5,583 bases of DNA from Lentisphaerota bacterium (GCA_003552565.1 PUNB01000098.1:1-5583); one strand, 5' to 3'. Shown: positions 1 through 5,583, numbered from the stretch's first letter. A program made the numbers and translations. Notes: a model not told the origin generated them from the letters alone.

Positions 1-1056
1 AACCTTTCCTCCATCCGCTATACCAGGGACCCGCCAAATTGTCGGTATCCGGCAGACAGCCTCGGAAGATATTCCCGGCTTTTTCTCCGGAAGACCGTAA
101 AGTCCATGATAGCAGCCGTGGTCGGTATTATAAATCACAATGGTGTTATCGGCCAAGCCCGACTGCTCCAGGTAGTCAAGCAAACGTCCGACCGCGTGAT
201 CCACCTGGGTGACGCAGGCCAACGTGCCTTTATAAACCCTTCGCAATCCGGACAAGTGGTCATCAGGCTGATGTGGCCAGGAATAATCGGCCAGTTTTTG
301 CTGCATCTTATGAAAATGCGGTGGCCTGCCCTTTCCTTCATAGTAAGAATAAGATTCCGGAAGCTCAATATCGTCCGGATACATGTCCCAGAAATGCTGA
401 TCAGGGGTAAGCTGATGATGGGGGCGCGGCAGTGAGACATGAATACAGAAAGGACGTTCATCGCTATTGTTCATAAACTCAACGGCCCGGTCTACGCACC
501 AGGTTTCCACATTGTGTTCGAACGGCATTTCTGACGGGCGCGCATCCCAGCCGGTGTTTTCTTTGCCAAGATGTTTTGCCCATAAAGTGGAACTGTCTTC
601 CAGGTGCAGGATTCCATGCTTCTGCAGATAACGGGCATAAGGAGCTTCCTCCAAAGGCTGATCCTGGCGTTGCGGGTAGTAGCAGTCAGCGTACAGATCG
701 ACTCCATCGGCGATCCAGTTGAGCGGATCATCCGGCAGATGCAGCTTGCCGATGCCGGCTGTACGATAACCGGCCCTCTTGAAATGGTGGATATAACTGG
801 GCAGTTTTTCCGGAGTGGGCCCGGACAAGGCGTAATATCCATGATTGTGACAATACTGCCCTGACAAGTTCGAAATCCGGCTTGGGGTGCAGATGGTGTT
901 CTGGGTATAGGCATTTGAGAATCTGGTTCCACTTGCCGCCAGCCGGTCCAGATTCGGGGTTATCGCTTGATCGTGCCCCGCACAGCCCATTAAATCCGCC
1001 CGATGTTGATCAGAAATAATATGCAGCACATTATAGCGTTTCCTATGGACATCCAT
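1..1056 (-). CDS. Sulfatase (arylsulfatase A-like, formylglycine type), N-terminal 352 residues, cut off by the window edge
   Basis: Hydrolyses a sulfate ester; the substrate is unknown. The minus-strand frame starts at ATG 1056-1054 and stays open to base 1, giving 352 codons, so roughly the last 100-150 residues of a typical sulfatase lie outside. The N-terminus has the family's metal-binding stretch IISDQHRADLMG (residues 13-24, Asp16). The signature CTPSR is at residues 56-60, where Cys56 would be converted to formylglycine. GKLHL (103-107) supplies the usual Lys/His pair, RPHHQ (211-215) the mid-domain histidines, and NTDHG (310-314) the second Asp/metal motif. Start choice: AAAAGGA at 1066-1072 lies 9 nt upstream, and an in-frame TGA at 1072-1074 excludes a longer protein. 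There is no signal peptide: the N-terminus MDVHRKRYNVLHIISDQ runs straight into the catalytic core, so the enzyme is predicted cytoplasmic, unlike most polysaccharide sulfatases. Maturation would need FGE or an anaerobic sulfatase-maturating enzyme encoded elsewhere. Family assignment is firm; substrate class is not. Confidence 0.95.
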   Translation of the reverse strand, partial: MDVHRKRYNVLHIISDQHRADLMGCAGHDQAITPNLDRLAASGTRFSNAYTQNTICTPSRISNLSGQYCHNHGYYALSGPTPEKLPSYIHHFKRAGYRTAGIGKLHLPDDPLNWIADGVDLYADCYYPQRQDQPLEEAPYARYLQKHGILHLEDSSTLWAKHLGKENTGWDARPSEMPFEHNVETWCVDRAVEFMNNSDERPFCIHVSLPRPHHQLTPDQHFWDMYPDDIELPESYSYYEGKGRPPHFHKMQQKLADYSWPHQPDDHLSGLRRVYKGTLACVTQVDHAVGRLLDYLEQSGLADNTIVIYNTDHGCYHGLYGLPEKKPGISSEAVCRIPTIWRVPGIADGGKV

Positions 1057-1279
1057 TATGCGAGTTCCTTTTCATTTCAACTTTGTTGCGAGGAACACCG
1101 TCAGCGATGGAAATGTTATCGGCAACAAGGGAATAAACCGGCCACTGGCTCCTGAGCACATGGCGCTCCGCGACGCGTTCACTAACCCGCGTCCGTTTGT
1201 CGCAATCCAAACCAACTTTAAGATAATCATTATCTCCGACTATGCAAAGGTTTTGTAAATATTCCTCTTTTTCCTGCAT
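1043..1279 (-). CDS. Doubtful small ORF (78 codons) upstream of and overlapping the sulfatase start
   Basis: I do not recognise the product. The frame starts at ATG 1279-1277 and stops at TAG 1045-1043, overlapping the first 14 nt of the sulfatase gene in another frame, an arrangement that could allow translational coupling. It begins about 43 bp downstream of a possible -10 box at 1322-1327, so it could be a leader ORF. Against it: no good Shine-Dalgarno sequence (only AAGCTGAAAATCAA precedes the ATG), no hydrophobic segment, no recognisable motif, and the opposite strand is equally open over most of the same stretch (1058-1258). The C-terminal half is Arg/Val-rich (TRVSERVAERHVLRSQ). It is more likely 5' untranslated or repeat-derived sequence than a gene. 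Confidence 0.18.
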   Translation of the reverse strand: MQEKEEYLQNLCIVGDNDYLKVGLDCDKRTRVSERVAERHVLRSQWPVYSLVADNISIADGVPRNKVEMKRNSHNGCP

Positions 1280-1321
1280 TTGATTTTCAGCTTCATATCA
1301 ATCAGTTTGACAAGTCATAGA

Positions 1322-1350
1322 ATTATACTTGGTTCATAAAATTGCATTAA
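1322..1350 (-). promoter_or_regulatory. Possible promoter for the sulfatase transcription unit
   Basis: On the minus strand a perfect TATAAT lies at 1327-1322, preceded after 17 bp by TTAATG at 1350-1345, a weak 3/6 match to a sigma-70 -35 box. This would start transcription near 1315, leaving a leader of about 260 nt before the sulfatase ATG. A perfect AT-rich inverted repeat begins at the next base upstream (1351). AT-rich sequence throws up TATAAT by chance, so this is tentative. Confidence 0.35.
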
Positions 1351-1380
1351 TTTTAATAAAAAAGTTGCATTTTATTAAAA
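1351..1380. repeat. Perfect 11-bp AT-rich inverted repeat beside the possible promoter
   Basis: TTTTAATAAAA (1351-1361) is the exact reverse complement of TTTTATTAAAA (1370-1380), separated by the 8-nt spacer AAGTTGCA. The spacer ends in a TTGCAT motif (1365-1370) that also occurs as a direct copy at 1342-1347, 23 bp away, inside the possible promoter. The position directly upstream of the -35 element suits a regulator binding site. A hairpin of only A-T pairs is too weak to be a convincing terminator, and no T-run follows on either strand. Confidence 0.6.
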
Positions 1381-1568
1381 AGGCTATACAGTAAACTTTT
1401 TGAAAGTAACATATAACCTTAGTCCGCTGGCGTTGCGAGCAGGCGGGGGTCTCCGCACATGTCACTTCGTCATCAAGTCAACCCGGTGTCATGGAGTCAC
1501 GGAGTCAACAAACCAAGCAACCCCGCCCTCGGGCTTTGCCTGCCAGGCAGGAGGGGCTCGTTGACAAT

Positions 1569-1587
1569 CCGGAGCTGGAAGCTCCGG
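1569..1587. repeat. Perfect 8-bp inverted repeat (hairpin), GC-rich
   Basis: CCGGAGCT (1569-1576) and AGCTCCGG (1580-1587) are exact reverse complements around a 3-nt loop GGA. It forms a stable hairpin on either strand; no T-run follows, so it is not a standard intrinsic terminator. A second tight palindrome, CCTGCCAGGCAGG, lies just upstream at 1539-1551. Confidence 0.8.
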
Positions 1588-1653
1588 CCACCATCTTAAC
1601 CGTCGGCGCTATGCGCCTGATACCCCGAGGGAGAGACTTGTTGCGGCATATAA

Positions 1654-1694
1654 AACCTTGTCTTGTCCGCCTAAGGCGCATTCATGACAAGGTT
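1654..1694. repeat. Perfect 9-bp inverted repeat with a nested palindrome
   Basis: AACCTTGTC (1654-1662) pairs exactly with GACAAGGTT (1686-1694). The 23-nt intervening sequence contains its own palindrome, CGCCTAAGGCG (1668-1678). Together they could fold as a long stem with an inner hairpin on either strand. No T-run follows on either side. Confidence 0.75.
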
Positions 1695-1805
1695 AGTTTG
1701 GTTATCCCATGCGACGGCTATGACTTTTTGCATGCCGCGACGTTTTATCACGCCGGAGTTTCGAAGGCGGAAGGCTTTGCGGAGTCGGGTGTTTTTTGTG
1801 GCTAT

Positions 1806-1823
1806 AAAAAAAGACGAAGTCTC
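1806..1823 (-). terminator. Possible weak intrinsic terminator after the FAD oxidoreductase gene
   Basis: Read on the minus strand, about 65 nt past the FAD stop codon, GAGAC-TTC-GTCTT folds into a 5-bp stem (one G-T pair) directly merging into a run of seven T (1812-1806). The T-run is convincing but the stem is short and only moderately GC-rich, so efficiency is doubtful. If real, it ends the UroD-like/FAD operon and separates it from the sulfatase. Confidence 0.3.
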
Positions 1824-1887
1824 ATACAACCATTCAAGCTCTTTCCACCCGAAGTCCGAAACAGAGCATAAATGGTTACGGTGTTTA

Positions 1888-4272
1888 TTATCCGCCGACT
1901 CGGACTTCATATACGTGGGCTCGAGAAGCGCCGTGGGTGGCTGCGATTTCCAAATGCAGCCGGCTGGTCTTGAACGGTTCGAAACGGTGGTGGTTAACCC
2001 GCTGAAAATTGTCTGTAACGGCAATAAGTTCCTGCCAGTGGCCATCCTGCGTTTCGGCATACAATGTGTAGTCCTTAACCAGTGAAGGCATGGCGGTCAG
2101 GGGGCTGTCGGTATCTTCCGGCTGACCGGCGAAACGACCGCCCATCCCTTGCCGGGCCAGAGGCGGCGGCTTGTTACCGTATAAATCACCCGGCTTAAGC
2201 ATGCTTCTAATATGGGTGTCAAGATCGGCATCAAAGACGAGGGTTGTTTCGCTGATGGTCTCCGGATCTTCGAATTGCAGTTCCAGCCATGCCGGCTGCG
2301 ATCCCGTTAAAGGTCGGGATACCCAGGCGTTGGGCAGACCACACGGACGGGAGACACCGTTGACCACGTTTTCAGGCTGATACAGGCTTGGCGCCGGAGT
2401 GGTGCGGAAACAAAGCTGGAAGTCAGTCCGTTTCCAGGAATGTTCCTGCGGCCGGATGGTTTGCGGATCAATGTGGTTTTTCTTCCCCGGCCCGCGCCGC
2501 AAGGTGACGATCCCCGGCAGAGTATCCGCGGTGATGCCGACACTTACCCGCGGGTTAGGCCGCAGCACAAAAAAGAGGGACGAAGTCGGTGCTTCGAGGT
2601 TGAGTTCAAGCTCATACCATTGGGGAACTTGGCTGTCGGCCTGCAATTTTATCCGGCGTTGTCCCAGATGTTTGTCAGGACCGTAGCCGTAAAGACGGTT
2701 GGGTGTGTAAACATCAACCTCAATCTCGGTTTCCGTTTCTGCCTTGAACAGAAAGGCGATGCTCTCCAGGGTTGACTCCACCGGCAGGGAAAAACCCGCC
2801 GCCGCCTCCAGGGACAACAGGTTTTCCCGACCATCGCCCTGCTCCACGCTCTCCTGCCCGTCCTCTTCCGGCAAGCGGCACTGCTCCACCGAAGACGCCC
2901 GGACTTCCTGTACAACGGGACTTGCCGCGAGGTTTTCAGTGCGCACCAATCCCGGAATATACTGATCATGAAGAAGCAATACCTGCTGTAATTCCCGCAG
3001 ACGTTCTTTATCCGTGTATACACCGCGGGGCAGGATGTTATATTGTCGGCAAAGGGCGGCGGCCGCGCCGGCCGCCTGACCGCAGGCCGCCAGCGTCGCC
3101 ATCACTCGCAGGCTGCCATGGGCCACGTGACTGCACGACATATCGCGCCCGACCAGAAAAAGGTTATTTATGTTTTTCGAATAAAGGGCGCGATAGGGTA
3201 TCTGATACACTCCAGGCAGCATGTAATGCACCGTCGGCGGCGGCGGATCAAAAACTCCGCGAACAGCATGCAGGTCGATGGACCAGCCGCCGCAGGCGAC
3301 GGCGTCTTCATGCTCGCGCTGTTCAACCAAATCCCGCTCGGTAAGTATGTAATCGCCGACACAGCGGCGCGATTCCCTTTTACCCGGCAGACAGCCGACA
3401 AAATCCAGATCGTCATTATCGGCGACGAATTCACCGCTGTTCTTGGTATAATCCCAGAGGCCATAGGACATGGCTGTTTGCTGATCAATTATGGTTCGGA
3501 TATCCTTGATCTGGTCCAGCTCTCCTCCCAGTTCATGCCACCAGCGGGTTTTACGGAACGCATTCTGACTTATGGGGCGCCTGTCGATGATGCCCATTTT
3601 TTTCACGTCCCAGGCGAAATCAGGTTTTACAAAGGGCACCGGATAAGGTCGGGGGCTGGCCTCATACCGCATAGTGCTCGGCAGCACCCCGGAATCCGGC
3701 TGTTCAGGTGCGATCTGTTCACCGAATTCATCTTTCCCCTCGCGCCCGTAACGATACTCGGCTCCGGCCAGGTATGCCGCCGTTCCGTCGCCGGTGTTGT
3801 CGGCGAACAAAGCAGCCTTGAAACAAAAACGGGTTTCGCTGTCCTGCTGGGTGCCGGCAAGCCAGGTGATTTTTCCATCCATTACCGCCACTTCATCAAT
3901 ATTGGTTTCCAGAAACAGCTGAATATTCTCTTCCCGATAAACAAAATCACGCAATAACGCCTCCCAGCGGTAGCAGTTGCCGTGGGGATTCTTTTGCAGA
4001 TTTTCCAGACGCATTTCCTCAATTATGCCGCCTTCCCGGGCAAAGAAGTTAAACTCCTGCTGTCCGCTGGCGCCATGCGGGGTGGTGCGAATCTCCGGGC
4101 TGGCATTGCCGCCGAGATAACCGCGATCATTGATCAGAGCCACCCTCAGGCCCAGACGCGCGGCCTGAATGGCACAGACGATCCCGGCCATCCCGGCACC
4201 CGCCACCGCGAGATCAACTTCAACCGTCTCAATATCCACTCGCCTTACAGTTTCTTCGGATTGTCCCGTCAT
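1888..4272 (-). CDS. FAD-dependent oxidoreductase (FAD_oxidored-like) with C-terminal beta-sandwich/F5-8C-like extension
   Basis: A 794-aa flavoprotein, probably cytoplasmic, expected to oxidise or reduce a small substrate that is not identifiable here. The N-terminal Rossmann fold has VAGAGMAG (23-30, GxGxxG) and RVALINDRGYLGGNAS (43-58), with the acidic end of strand 2 and the GGN-type loop of this family. ADNTGDGTAAYLAGA (157-171) is the second dinucleotide motif, and LVGRDMSCSHVAHGSLRV (373-390) with the following Ala/Gly helix (to about 408) is the usual C-terminal FAD-closing segment. Beyond about residue 485 lies a beta-rich region (about 487-592), then a segment starting ENVVNGVSRP (634-643) and ending in strands such as KDYTLYAETQDGHWQELI and SRAHVYEVRVGG, which resembles an F5/8 type C (discoidin-like) domain. 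That makes it longer than a bare catalytic unit. A low-complexity acidic linker (466-484) joins the halves. ATG at 4272-4270 has AGGGA 8 nt upstream (4281-4285). It follows the UroD-like gene after 37 bp, so co-transcription is likely. Flavoprotein call firm; domain boundaries approximate. Confidence 0.92.
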   Translation of the reverse strand: MTGQSEETVRRVDIETVEVDLAVAGAGMAGIVCAIQAARLGLRVALINDRGYLGGNASPEIRTTPHGASGQQEFNFFAREGGIIEEMRLENLQKNPHGNCYRWEALLRDFVYREENIQLFLETNIDEVAVMDGKITWLAGTQQDSETRFCFKAALFADNTGDGTAAYLAGAEYRYGREGKDEFGEQIAPEQPDSGVLPSTMRYEASPRPYPVPFVKPDFAWDVKKMGIIDRRPISQNAFRKTRWWHELGGELDQIKDIRTIIDQQTAMSYGLWDYTKNSGEFVADNDDLDFVGCLPGKRESRRCVGDYILTERDLVEQREHEDAVACGGWSIDLHAVRGVFDPPPPTVHYMLPGVYQIPYRALYSKNINNLFLVGRDMSCSHVAHGSLRVMATLAACGQAAGAAAALCRQYNILPRGVYTDKERLRELQQVLLLHDQYIPGLVRTENLAASPVVQEVRASSVEQCRLPEEDGQESVEQGDGRENLLSLEAAAGFSLPVESTLESIAFLFKAETETEIEVDVYTPNRLYGYGPDKHLGQRRIKLQADSQVPQWYELELNLEAPTSSLFFVLRPNPRVSVGITADTLPGIVTLRRGPGKKNHIDPQTIRPQEHSWKRTDFQLCFRTTPAPSLYQPENVVNGVSRPCGLPNAWVSRPLTGSQPAWLELQFEDPETISETTLVFDADLDTHIRSMLKPGDLYGNKPPPLARQGMGGRFAGQPEDTDSPLTAMPSLVKDYTLYAETQDGHWQELIAVTDNFQRVNHHRFEPFKTSRLHLEIAATHGASRAHVYEVRVGG

Positions 4273-4309
4273 CGATGTTTTCCCTAATCAGAGTTTTTAG
4301 CGTACTTCC

Positions 4310-5386
4310 TCACTCTTTCGATAAGTTATTGAATTTTTCCGTAATCTTCTCGGCTTCCTCGACGCTTTCATAAACACTGAAAACAGCCAGCTTTCGGGAG
4401 TTCAGCCGACGCCACAGTTTCTCTGCCTTCTCTATCGCGTCCTCGCCGACAATGATAAGCCCTCTGCCGAGCGCGTCTATCCTGTCATACAGCCATGTCC
4501 AGTCCTGATCCATAGAGGCGGCGCCGGGCTGCCATTGAATCACGGTGACCTTGTCAAGTTCACATATTGCTTCCAGATGCTGAATAGCGTCCGGTCCGTC
4601 CAGATGATAATCTGAATCGCCGAGCTGCTTCAATTCCTCCCGCAGCGCCGGCAGCTGAAAATGCCGGAACATATCCTGACTGATCATACAGGAGAAATCA
4701 CACTGCGGCACGCCGATCAGCTGATCCGAAGAATAGAACAGATGCCGGTTCACCGAACCTTGGGCCGCCACATCCATCTCTTCCTTATAAATATTCTGCA
4801 ACTCCCGCACCGCCTGATTAACCCGTCCCAATGCCTCCTCAACCTTCTCCGGGCAGTCAATCAGGTCAAAGAGCAGTTCCTGATTGCCGCGGATCGCCGA
4901 CAGGCAGTCGAGACCGCCCTGAATATTCGGCGGGCAAAGCATGGCGCGCCCATCGAAACGCCGGCGGAAGGCGCGGATGAATTCAAACGTGCGCTCCCAC
5001 CAGTAACCGTCTTTCCGGAGTTTGATTTCCGCTTTGTCCCAATCCTCGACAAAAGGTTCGACCCAGCCGGTTTCCGGATTATCGGGATTCAGATGGATAT
5101 CAGAGCCGAGAAGAGTGCTGAAATGGTCGGGGGCGAAACTCACAGGCACCGCCGGCACCGCTTCATTCAGGAAAAGAGTGTTGTCAAAATAGTTCTCCAA
5201 AGTGTCCAGCCAGTCTTCCACCTTTCCTTCTTTTCCATAGGCCTGAGACTTGGGAGGAGGTGTCAGAGAAGCTCCAGGCTGTTTCGGCGCTCGCAAAGAA
5301 AGCAATGGACGCTCCATACGTCCCGCCCAGAAGTCATCCCACTGACGGCGCGTGGATTCAAAATCCGGTTTGTATTCAAGTTCCAT
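4310..5386 (-). CDS. Uroporphyrinogen decarboxylase-like / corrinoid methyltransferase-like protein (UroD superfamily)
   Basis: A 358-aa single-domain TIM-barrel-type protein related to UroD and to the MtaA/MtbA methyltransferases that work with corrinoid proteins. It is unlikely to be the haem enzyme HemE: the N-terminus (YKPDFESTRRQWDDFWAG, 5-22) and the diverged motifs match the catabolic paralogues common in anaerobic and PVC bacteria. Supporting features are PPNIQGGLDCLSAIRG (152-167), followed by a helix typical of the family (LLFDLIDCPEKVEEAL, 171-186), PQCDFSCMIS (227-236), YHLDGPDAIQHLEAI (260-274) and VIQWQPGA (282-289). In zinc-using relatives a His-x-Cys pair and a late Cys bind zinc; here the corresponding strand reads YHLDG, with no Cys two residues after His261, so metal use is uncertain. 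It may bind a non-porphyrin substrate or act as a methyltransferase; no corrinoid-protein gene is visible nearby. ATG 5386-5384 has AAGG 7 nt upstream (5394-5397). It is probably the first gene of an operon with the FAD oxidoreductase. Superfamily firm; reaction unknown. Confidence 0.9.
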   Translation of the reverse strand: MELEYKPDFESTRRQWDDFWAGRMERPLLSLRAPKQPGASLTPPPKSQAYGKEGKVEDWLDTLENYFDNTLFLNEAVPAVPVSFAPDHFSTLLGSDIHLNPDNPETGWVEPFVEDWDKAEIKLRKDGYWWERTFEFIRAFRRRFDGRAMLCPPNIQGGLDCLSAIRGNQELLFDLIDCPEKVEEALGRVNQAVRELQNIYKEEMDVAAQGSVNRHLFYSSDQLIGVPQCDFSCMISQDMFRHFQLPALREELKQLGDSDYHLDGPDAIQHLEAICELDKVTVIQWQPGAASMDQDWTWLYDRIDALGRGLIIVGEDAIEKAEKLWRRLNSRKLAVFSVYESVEEAEKITEKFNNLSKE

Positions 5387-5405
5387 AATGATGCCTTATT
5401 TTTGC

Positions 5406-5434
5406 ATAATTCTCTGCCTCGATTAGTGGCGCAA
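5406..5434 (-). promoter_or_regulatory. Tentative promoter for the UroD-like/FAD operon
   Basis: On the minus strand AATTAT (5411-5406, 4/6 to the -10 consensus) is preceded after 17 bp by TTGCGC (5434-5429, 3/6 to the -35 consensus). It would leave a very short leader before the AAGG ribosome-binding site at 5397-5394. The remaining leader (5435-5484) has a GAAAC direct repeat (5438-5442, 5454-5458) and an ACC-N7-GGT dyad (5441-5453) that could bind a regulator. All matches are weak. Confidence 0.2.
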
Positions 5435-5484
5435 GCCGAAACCGTTAATTGGTGAAACGAATAATATGGTTCAAAAACTTATCC

Positions 5485-5583
5485 TACACTTCGTCCCCAC
5501 ACTTCGTCCCCACACTTCGTCCCCACACTTCGTCCCTACACTTCGTCCCTACACTTCGTCCCTACACTTCGTCCCCACACTTC
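5485..5583. repeat. Perfect 13-bp tandem repeat array, continuing past the window edge
   Basis: Seven full copies and one 8-base partial copy of the unit YACACTTCGTCCC run head to tail (copies start at 5485, 5498, 5511, 5524, 5537, 5550, 5563, 5576). Twelve of the 13 positions are invariant; only the first varies, in the order T,C,C,C,T,T,T,C. The unit length is not a multiple of three and copies with T create TAG in the minus-strand reading, so it is unlikely to be coding on that strand. It lies about 100 bp upstream of the UroD-like gene. There are no spacers, so it is not a CRISPR array. The near-perfect identity suggests recent expansion or homogenisation. Confidence 0.97.

Larger units (their letters stand above)
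1420..1887. repeat. GC-rich palindrome cluster, probably non-coding (dispersed repeat or structured element)
   Basis: This 468-bp gene-free stretch between the FAD stop codon and the AT-rich promoter region holds closely spaced inverted repeats: CCGCTG/CAGGCGG (1424-1429/1440-1446, one bulge), CCTGCC/GGCAGG (1539-1551), CCGGAGCT/AGCTCCGG (1569-1587), GGCGC/GCGCC (1605-1617) and AACCTTGTC/GACAAGGTT (1654-1694) enclosing CGCCTAAGGCG (1668-1678). It also contains GGAGTCA twice, 8 bp apart (1493-1499, 1501-1507). Long frames exist on both strands but overlap one another, carry no motif and look like by-products of palindromic GC-rich sequence. Density of this kind is typical of dispersed intergenic repeats, but copy number elsewhere cannot be seen here. 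Confidence 0.6.

Noticed and set aside
492..932. 146-codon minus-strand open frame
   Set aside because: It is an alternate frame of the sulfatase gene, whose frame carries CTPSR and the other catalytic motifs continuously.
1172..1193. GACGCG/CGCGTC inverted repeat with 10-nt loop
   Set aside because: Arms are only 6 bp and no T-run follows, so neither a terminator nor a riboswitch can be supported.
1671..2060. 129-codon minus-strand frame crossing the FAD gene's 3' end
   Set aside because: The first half is an out-of-frame reading of the FAD C-terminus and the rest is palindrome-rich intergenic DNA; no motif, and plus-strand frames are open over the same bases.
1684..2085. 133-codon plus-strand frame
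   Set aside because: It overlaps the FAD gene antisense and the repeat region, with no ribosome-binding site or domain seen.
3058..3076. Perfect 7-bp GC-rich inverted repeat GGCGGCC/GGCCGCC
   Set aside because: It falls in the Ala/Gly-rich FAD-closing helix (around residues 398-406), where GCC/GGC codons produce such palindromes without any regulatory role.
3043..3957. 304-codon plus-strand open frame
   Set aside because: It lies antisense inside the FAD oxidoreductase gene, whose FAD-binding motifs are intact; the plus-strand product shows no motif and is explained by GC-rich codon use on the other strand.
4661..5455. 264-codon plus-strand open frame
   Set aside because: It is antisense to the UroD-like gene and has no recognisable domain.
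5485..5583. CRISPR array
   Set aside because: Repeats are 13 bp, contiguous and without unique spacers; this is a simple tandem repeat.

Overview
This window looks like part of the chromosome of a PVC-superphylum bacterium, most likely in the Kiritimatiellota/Lentisphaerota/Planctomycetota range. That is an inference. It rests on three things: a cysteine-type sulfatase beside a corrinoid-methyltransferase/uroporphyrinogen-decarboxylase-like protein and a large FAD_oxidored protein, moderately GC-rich coding sequence, and intergenic DNA packed with palindromes and short tandem repeats. No rRNA, tRNA, CRISPR array or transposase gene was seen.

All three convincing genes are on the minus strand. 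Read in the direction of transcription, the order is: a perfect 13-bp tandem repeat array running off the right edge (5485-5583); a leader of about 100 bp; a UroD-like protein of 358 aa (5386-4310); a 37-bp gap; a 794-aa FAD-dependent oxidoreductase with C-terminal beta-sandwich/F5-8C-like regions (4272-1888); an 831-bp intergenic region (1887-1057); and a sulfatase whose first 352 residues are present (1056-1) before it leaves the left edge. The sulfatase is easily missed because its frame stays open to base 1 with no stop.

The UroD-like and FAD genes very probably form one operon. The sulfatase may have its own promoter near 1322-1350. None of the three has a visible export signal, so they would act in the cytoplasm. 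One possible role is taking apart a small sulfated or methylated compound already imported from polysaccharide or glycan breakdown, but the substrate cannot be read from the sequence.

The 831-bp intergenic region has three parts. At 1057-1300 there is a probable leader with a doubtful 78-codon frame that overlaps the sulfatase start. At 1300-1415 there is an AT-rich stretch with a perfect 11-bp inverted repeat abutting a possible promoter. At 1420-1887 there is a GC-rich run of at least five inverted repeats that I take to be a non-coding dispersed or structured element. A short motif, ACTTCGTC, recurs in the tandem array, twice in this element in opposite orientation, and once in the FAD gene. 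The repeat structure is the least explained part of the window.
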